From NCBI RefSeq assembly GCF_011059135.1, contig NZ_JAALGD010000008.1:62001-126000 (forward strand): a DNA stretch of 64,000 bases, given 5' to 3'. Origin of the DNA: Brevibacillus sp. SYP-B805 (GTDB lineage Bacteria; Bacillota; Bacilli; Brevibacillales; Brevibacillaceae). Below, piece by piece: positions 60,211-64,000 of the stretch (positions within the stretch are counted from its first letter, which is position 1; the number at the start of each line of letters is the position of its first letter). The position numbers and the translations under genes are program-made. The notes under the pieces are model-generated. The model was not told the origin of the DNA and searched no databases. It saw only the letters and a program-made list of their open reading frames with translations.

Positions 60211-60286
60211 GTTCCTGTTCTCCCTTTCTTTCCATGAAAAAGTTCGGCGAGAAGTCTCTCATCGTTTCAAACAATAACCTTCCTCC

Positions 60287-60315
60287 AAATTATCTTTCTC
60301 CCGGATTCTTGTAAA
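60287..60315 (-). promoter_or_regulatory. Sigma-A-type promoter of mqnBD
   Basis: Minus strand TTTACA (60315-60310), 17 bases, TAATTT (60292-60287). The predicted start is about 70 bases before mqnB. Confidence 0.55.
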
Positions 60316-60357
60316 GAGGGGTTCTGCGTGCCAAGTGTACCGATCGTCAAAACGCGT

Positions 60358-60387
60358 CAAAGGTCCGTTCATGTCGCGGACCTTTTT
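60358..60387. terminator. Hairpin terminator after pncB
   Basis: AAAGGTCCG and CGGACCTTTTT form a 9-bp stem around a 9-base loop. The T tract is best on the plus strand (TTTTTG), with TTTG on the minus strand. It directly follows the pncB stop. Confidence 0.6.
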
Positions 60388-60390
60388 GTC

Positions 60391-61830
60391 TTACTTCACA
60401 TATTTTTTGATCAGGTTCATTTTCATGTCCCACGTTTTCTGGCTTAAGTGGACGGGATATACCTCCGGATTCAACAGACGAAGGTACTCCTTCCAAAACA
60501 AGGAAAGCTGCTGCTTGTGGTATTCCCTGATCTGATCCAGCTGCGGCAGCTGATACACCTGTTTCCCGTTGAGAAAGATCGTTTCCAGGAGGGGCACCGC
60601 TTCAAAATCGGTCACGACCTTGCGGATGTACGTGTGAACGGGATCAAACAGGACAAGATGATCCTGGTTCTGCACGTCCTCGTCATGCAGGGCAATATAA
60701 TCCCCCTCCGCCTTTCCCGTCTGTTTGTTCATGATGCGGTAGACGCGCTTCACCCCGGGTGTTGTGATCTTCTCCGGATTGGCCGAGATTTTGATGGTGG
60801 GGACGTATGTGCCGTTTTCTTCGTAGGCTACCATCTTGTAGACGCCGCCCAGGGCGGGTTGATCCGCCGCCGTTATCAATCGGGTGCCGATGCCCCACGC
60901 ATCGATTCTGGCCCCCTGCCCTTTCAAGTTGAAAATGATGGTTTCATCCAAATCGTTGGACGCCATGATTTTCACGTCGGGAAACCCCGCGTCATCCAGC
61001 ATCTTGCGCCCTTGGATGGAGAGATAGGCCAAGTCTCCGCTGTCGATCCGGATTCCCAGGAGCTTTTTCCCCCGCTGCTTCAGCATCCTTGCCACCTTGA
61101 TGGCGTTCGGAATCCCGCTTTTCAGCGTGTCATAGGTATCCACAAGAAGCGTGACTTGATCAGGCAGCGCTTCGGCAAAACGGATAAACGCCTCCTCTTC
61201 GCTGGGATGATCCTGTACCCATGCATGGGCATGCGTCCCCTTGGTCGGGATGCGAAACATCATGCCCGCCCGCAAATTGGAGGTTGCATCAAATCCGGCG
61301 AGGTAGGCTGCTCTTGCCCCCCAGATGGCGGCATCCGCTTCCTGCGCTCGCCTTGTCCCAAACTCAATCAGCGTATCATCCGGTGCGACCTGGCGAATGC
61401 GTGCCGCCTTGGTGGCGATCAACGTCTGATAGTTGATGAAGTTGAGGATGGCCGTCTCGATCAGAAGCGCCTCGAATGCTCTCGCTTCCACCTGAATCAG
61501 GGGTTCGTTCGGGAACACAAGCGTCCCTTCTTTGACGGCCCGGATAGTGCCGCTGAATCGAAAGTTCCGCAGCTCGTCCAGGAAGGCGGGATCGTACTTC
61601 TCTTCCTGTTCGGAGAGATAGGCAATATCTTCCTCGGTAAACTGCAGGTGATTGATGTAATGGATCAACCTTTCCAGCCCCGCGAAAACCGCAAATCCGT
61701 TGCCGAACGGAAGATTGCGAAAATAGGCTTCGTATACGTGTTTTCGGTTGTGCGTGCCAAACTTCCAATGGGCATACATCATGTTTACTTCATATTTGTC
61801 GGTATGCAGGGACAAATGACCATACTTCAT
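60391..61830 (-). CDS. pncB: Nicotinate phosphoribosyltransferase
   Basis: A 479-residue NAPRTase of the long Gram-positive type. LHTDKYEVNMMYAHWKFGTH at the N-terminus, ETAILNFINYQTLIATKAAR, FGTRRAQEADAAIWGARAAY, GIRIDSGDLAYLSIQGRKML (PRPP region) and IMASNDLDETIIFNLKGQGA. It makes nicotinate mononucleotide from nicotinate for NAD salvage. The ATG at 61830 follows GGAGAGGAGC; the frame upstream overlaps the preceding gene and lacks a ribosome binding site. Confidence 0.95.
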   Translation of the reverse strand: MKYGHLSLHTDKYEVNMMYAHWKFGTHNRKHVYEAYFRNLPFGNGFAVFAGLERLIHYINHLQFTEEDIAYLSEQEEKYDPAFLDELRNFRFSGTIRAVKEGTLVFPNEPLIQVEARAFEALLIETAILNFINYQTLIATKAARIRQVAPDDTLIEFGTRRAQEADAAIWGARAAYLAGFDATSNLRAGMMFRIPTKGTHAHAWVQDHPSEEEAFIRFAEALPDQVTLLVDTYDTLKSGIPNAIKVARMLKQRGKKLLGIRIDSGDLAYLSIQGRKMLDDAGFPDVKIMASNDLDETIIFNLKGQGARIDAWGIGTRLITAADQPALGGVYKMVAYEENGTYVPTIKISANPEKITTPGVKRVYRIMNKQTGKAEGDYIALHDEDVQNQDHLVLFDPVHTYIRKVVTDFEAVPLLETIFLNGKQVYQLPQLDQIREYHKQQLSLFWKEYLRLLNPEVYPVHLSQKTWDMKMNLIKKYVK

Positions 61831-61886
61831 CCAATTGCTCCTCTCCAGATGGCCCGCATTCGGGAATGGAGCCTTCTCCTCCGGTT

Positions 61887-62870
61887 CTAGCTGCTCACTT
61901 CCAACAATACTTTTCCCGTGCTCTGCCTGCTTTCCACCCATTCGTGGGCCTGCGCAGCCTGCTCCAGGGAAAAGCGCCTGCCGATTTTGATGGTTAACCG
62001 CTGCTCCGCCAAAAGCCCAAGTACGCGCTCGGCTGTTTCACGTAGCAGATGCGGCCGCTTTTTTCTGGTTGTTCCGAAACTGAAGCCGAGCACGGAACGG
62101 CAGCTCGCATGCAGATCGATGGTTTTAACATGCCCAACTTCGCCGCTCGAATTGCCGAAATGAACGAGCCGGCCGTACATGGCCAGGCAGTCCAGGCTTT
62201 TCTCCGTTACCCGCCCGGAAATCGAGTCCAAAATCACATTGGCCCCTTCGCCATTCGTCAATGCCTTTACCTTCTCCGCAAAGTCATCGTTCTCATAGCA
62301 GATGACATGATCCGCCCCCGCTTCCAACGCGATGGCGGCCTTCTTTTCACTTCCGACGGTTCCGATCACAAGACCGGCACCCAGTATTTTGGCCAGCTGA
62401 ATCGCCGTCGTTCCGATTCCGCCCGCCGCCGCATGGATGAGAACCGTTTCGCCGGGTTCCAGCCTCGCGACATCCGCCAGAAGCTTGTAGGAGGTAAACG
62501 AGACGATGGGGCATGCCGCCGCTGTCTCAAAGTCGACGGCGTCCGGCAGCAAAAAGGTGAGGCTCTCGTCTGCCACCACATATTCAGCGTAAGAGCCGTT
62601 TTTCGGAAACGCGATCACCCGCTGTCCCACCTTGAATTGCCGAACCTCGGAACCTACCGCCTCAATGACCCCTGCGGCATCCAAACCGGGGATAAACGGA
62701 GGCTGCTTTCCGCCATGATAGTTGCCGTATCGCGCCTTGATATCGGCAAAGTTGACGCTGGTGGCGACAACGCGGATCAACACATCTTTATCGCCGATCG
62801 AAGGCATGTCCACGGTCGTATGTTTCAGTACGTCGGGACCGCCGAATTGCGTTACAAGGACTGCATGCAT
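61887..62870 (-). CDS. Zinc-free MDR: NADPH:quinone oxidoreductase-like protein
   Basis: A 327-residue medium-chain dehydrogenase/reductase. GroES-like N-terminal half (NFADIKARYGNYHGGKQPPF, then PGLDAAGVIEAVGSEVRQFK). The Rossmann domain has VLIHAAAGGIGTTAIQLAKI, the AxxGxxG quinone oxidoreductase variant, and a C-terminal IGRRFSLEQAAQAHEWVESR. It lacks the structural zinc Cys cluster. It probably reduces quinones or enones with NADPH. AGAGGAGTCACCCAG precedes the ATG. It is divergent from the ArsR gene. Confidence 0.9.
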   Translation of the reverse strand: MHAVLVTQFGGPDVLKHTTVDMPSIGDKDVLIRVVATSVNFADIKARYGNYHGGKQPPFIPGLDAAGVIEAVGSEVRQFKVGQRVIAFPKNGSYAEYVVADESLTFLLPDAVDFETAAACPIVSFTSYKLLADVARLEPGETVLIHAAAGGIGTTAIQLAKILGAGLVIGTVGSEKKAAIALEAGADHVICYENDDFAEKVKALTNGEGANVILDSISGRVTEKSLDCLAMYGRLVHFGNSSGEVGHVKTIDLHASCRSVLGFSFGTTRKKRPHLLRETAERVLGLLAEQRLTIKIGRRFSLEQAAQAHEWVESRQSTGKVLLEVSS

Positions 62871-62996
62871 CTGGGTGACTCCTCTCTATCCCTCTGTTTT
62901 CCGAAACCTACCAGTACATTCTACACGCGGCGGAAAATCCCTCCCCCGTCGATTCCGTATATGCCGCGCCAACTCTCCCAACGCTCGGGAAAGCGG

Positions 62997-63025
62997 TTGC
63001 CAATAATGAACAAATGAGATAGAAT
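62997..63025 (+). promoter_or_regulatory. Sigma-A promoter of the ArsR gene
   Basis: TTGCCA (62997-63002), 17 bases, TAGAAT (63020-63025). The predicted start is near 63032, at the first base of the operator. Confidence 0.6.
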
Positions 63026-63031
63026 AAACAT

Positions 63032-63047
63032 GTTTAAAAGTTTAAAC
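63032..63047. promoter_or_regulatory. ArsR operator, site 1
   Basis: GTTTAAAAGTTTAAAC is a 16-base inverted repeat at the transcription start of the arsR gene. It is matched at 15 of 16 bases by the site at 63408-63423. Confidence 0.7.
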
Positions 63048-63060
63048 CTATGAGGTGAAT

Positions 63061-63390
63061 ATGACAAACAATCGAGCATGCAGCAACAAAGCGCTGATTC
63101 TGGAAACGTTGAAAAGGAGCACCCCTGTGTTCCAGGCTTTGGGCGATGTCAACCGTCAACAGATCATCGCGCTTCTCCTGGAACAGACCAGTCTGAACGT
63201 CAACCAGATCACGGAGAGAATGGCCATTTCAAGACCGGCCATTTCCCATCATCTGAAAATCCTGCGGCAGGCGGATCTCATCGAGTACAACCGCGTCGGC
63301 AAAGAAAAATACTATTCCTTAAGCAGCAATATCAGACAAGCCCTGCAGCCCATAAAAGAGCTTCTTCTCGCCGTCGAGGACGGCCCCTAA
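63061..63390 (+). CDS. ArsR family winged-helix repressor
   Basis: A 109-residue ArsR/SmtB-type regulator. FQALGDVNRQQIIALLLEQT leads into the recognition helix region NQITERMAISRPAISHHLKI and the wing LIEYNRVGKEKYYSL. The Cys residues typical of metal sensors in the recognition helix are absent, so it may sense redox state or a small molecule. AGGTGA precedes the ATG. It probably represses its own gene and the following epimerase-like gene through matching operators. Confidence 0.9.
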   Translation: MTNNRACSNKALILETLKRSTPVFQALGDVNRQQIIALLLEQTSLNVNQITERMAISRPAISHHLKILRQADLIEYNRVGKEKYYSLSSNIRQALQPIKELLLAVEDGP

Positions 63391-63407
63391 AATTTTTTAC
63401 TGATCAA

Positions 63408-63423
63408 GTTTACAAGTTTAAAC
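63408..63423. promoter_or_regulatory. ArsR operator, site 2
   Basis: GTTTACAAGTTTAAAC lies between the arsR stop and the epimerase-like gene and differs from site 1 by one base. Confidence 0.7.
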
Positions 63424-63449
63424 ATAACGAATCGAAGGGATGAACAAGC

Positions 63450-64000
63450 ATGAAAGCCATTGTCTTTGGCAGCACAGGATTTATCGGCAGCCATGTTGTG
63501 GAGCAGCTGCATCTCGCCGGACATCAGGTGACGACCGTCGTTCGGCAGACAAGCGACACATCGTTTCTCCAGCGGTTGGGCGTCAATGTCGTGCCGATCG
63601 ACTTCTCACATCCCCAAGCAATCGGAAATGTGATCAACGGGCATGATGTCGTCTACAACTGTACGGCAAGCGCGACGCTGCAATCCCCCACCCCTCTGGA
63701 GGAAGAGGTGGAAATCAAGCTGACGCGGAAGCTCGTGGAAGCTGCCGCTTCTCAAGGGGCCGCCCGCTTTATACAGCTGAGCACCATCGTCATCTATGAC
63801 TTCCGCAGCAACGACCCTCTTGACGAATCCTATCAATCGGAGCCGGAGTACCCCATCCAACAAGTAGGAATCGAAAGGGAACGGGTCGTCGAAGAAGCGG
63901 GCCGCCAAACCGGAATCACCACCATCATCTTGCGGCCTGCCAGCACGATCGGTGTCCGGGACAAAAAGTCGTTTTTTGCCCGTATGTTCACCGCCCATGC
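63450..64000 (+). CDS. NAD-dependent epimerase/dehydratase family protein (partial)
   Basis: The frame is open from the ATG at 63450 (GAAGGG upstream) through the window end: 183 codons of an extended SDR or NmrA-like protein. The nucleotide-binding motif is KAIVFGSTGFIGSHVVEQLH. VVRQTSDTS follows the second strand, and the Ser/Thr-rich LSTIVIYDFRSND segment is where the catalytic Ser lies. It likely modifies or senses a small molecule. It is preceded by an ArsR operator and is therefore the repressor's probable target. The C-terminal part is outside the window. Confidence 0.85.
   Translation, partial: MKAIVFGSTGFIGSHVVEQLHLAGHQVTTVVRQTSDTSFLQRLGVNVVPIDFSHPQAIGNVINGHDVVYNCTASATLQSPTPLEEEVEIKLTRKLVEAAASQGAARFIQLSTIVIYDFRSNDPLDESYQSEPEYPIQQVGIERERVVEEAGRQTGITTIILRPASTIGVRDKKSFFARMFTAH

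Overview
The window looks like a chromosomal segment of an aerobic, spore-former-type Firmicute (class Bacilli). The evidence is near-consensus AAGGAGG ribosome binding sites, sigma-A promoters, frequent GTG/TTG starts, a XerS-type recombinase and mid-range GC. Futalosine-pathway menaquinone genes and a form I aerobic CO dehydrogenase suggest an Alicyclobacillaceae/Effusibacillus/Kyrpidia-like lineage rather than Bacillus proper; this placement is inference. Almost every gene lies on the minus strand. I saw no rRNA, tRNA, CRISPR array or intact insertion sequence.

Layout. 1-7.1 kb: a carbohydrate-oxidation locus (SIS-domain protein, GntR/UTRA repressor, FAD oxidoreductase, MFS carrier, two Gfo/Idh/MocA dehydrogenases, TIM-barrel isomerase) with two matching operators. 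7.4-10.0 kb: two metallo-beta-lactamase-fold hydrolases and an enoyl-CoA hydratase/isomerase. 10.1-12.5 kb: a XerS-type recombinase and a class C beta-lactamase-like lipoprotein. 12.6-21.2 kb: polyphosphate kinase, three small proteins and a 1571-residue double P-type ATPase, with two divergent small membrane proteins. 21.3-25.2 kb: a trans-sulfuration PLP enzyme, two class 3 lipase paralogues and the decayed copy of a segmental duplication. 25.3 kb: a universal stress protein.

26-46.5 kb is a large acyl-CoA catabolic island: two thiolases, four acyl-CoA dehydrogenases, three SDRs, two half-size MaoC hydratases, an acyl-CoA synthetase, a complete Liv-type ABC importer, a ketopantoate reductase-family enzyme and a sigma-54 activator. 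Part of it (thiolase plus three dehydrogenases) sits behind a GG-N10-GC sigma-54 promoter. The rest is headed by two near-identical TetR-type operators 9 kb apart. A 34-codon reading frame between two dehydrogenases encodes just the C-terminus of an electron transfer flavoprotein alpha subunit.

47.4-56.7 kb holds the aerobic carbon monoxide dehydrogenase system: coxMSL followed by an XdhC-family protein with a YHS metal-binding tail, coxG, coxD and coxE, ending in an intrinsic terminator. Divergent from it are a second XdhC/CoxI protein and a MobA/MocA-like cofactor nucleotidyltransferase. CoxL carries the form I signature AYRCSFR. The remaining 7 kb has an MFS exporter, a small candidate ORF with tandem terminators, mqnB-mqnD (menaquinone via futalosine), nicotinate phosphoribosyltransferase, a quinone oxidoreductase-like protein, and an ArsR repressor with its target epimerase-like gene running off the end.

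Physiologically the segment combines respiratory oxidation of CO and acyl-CoA substrates, probably into menaquinone, with sugar-derivative oxidation and metal homeostasis. Start sites were chosen from Shine-Dalgarno placement and are often internal to the longest open frame.
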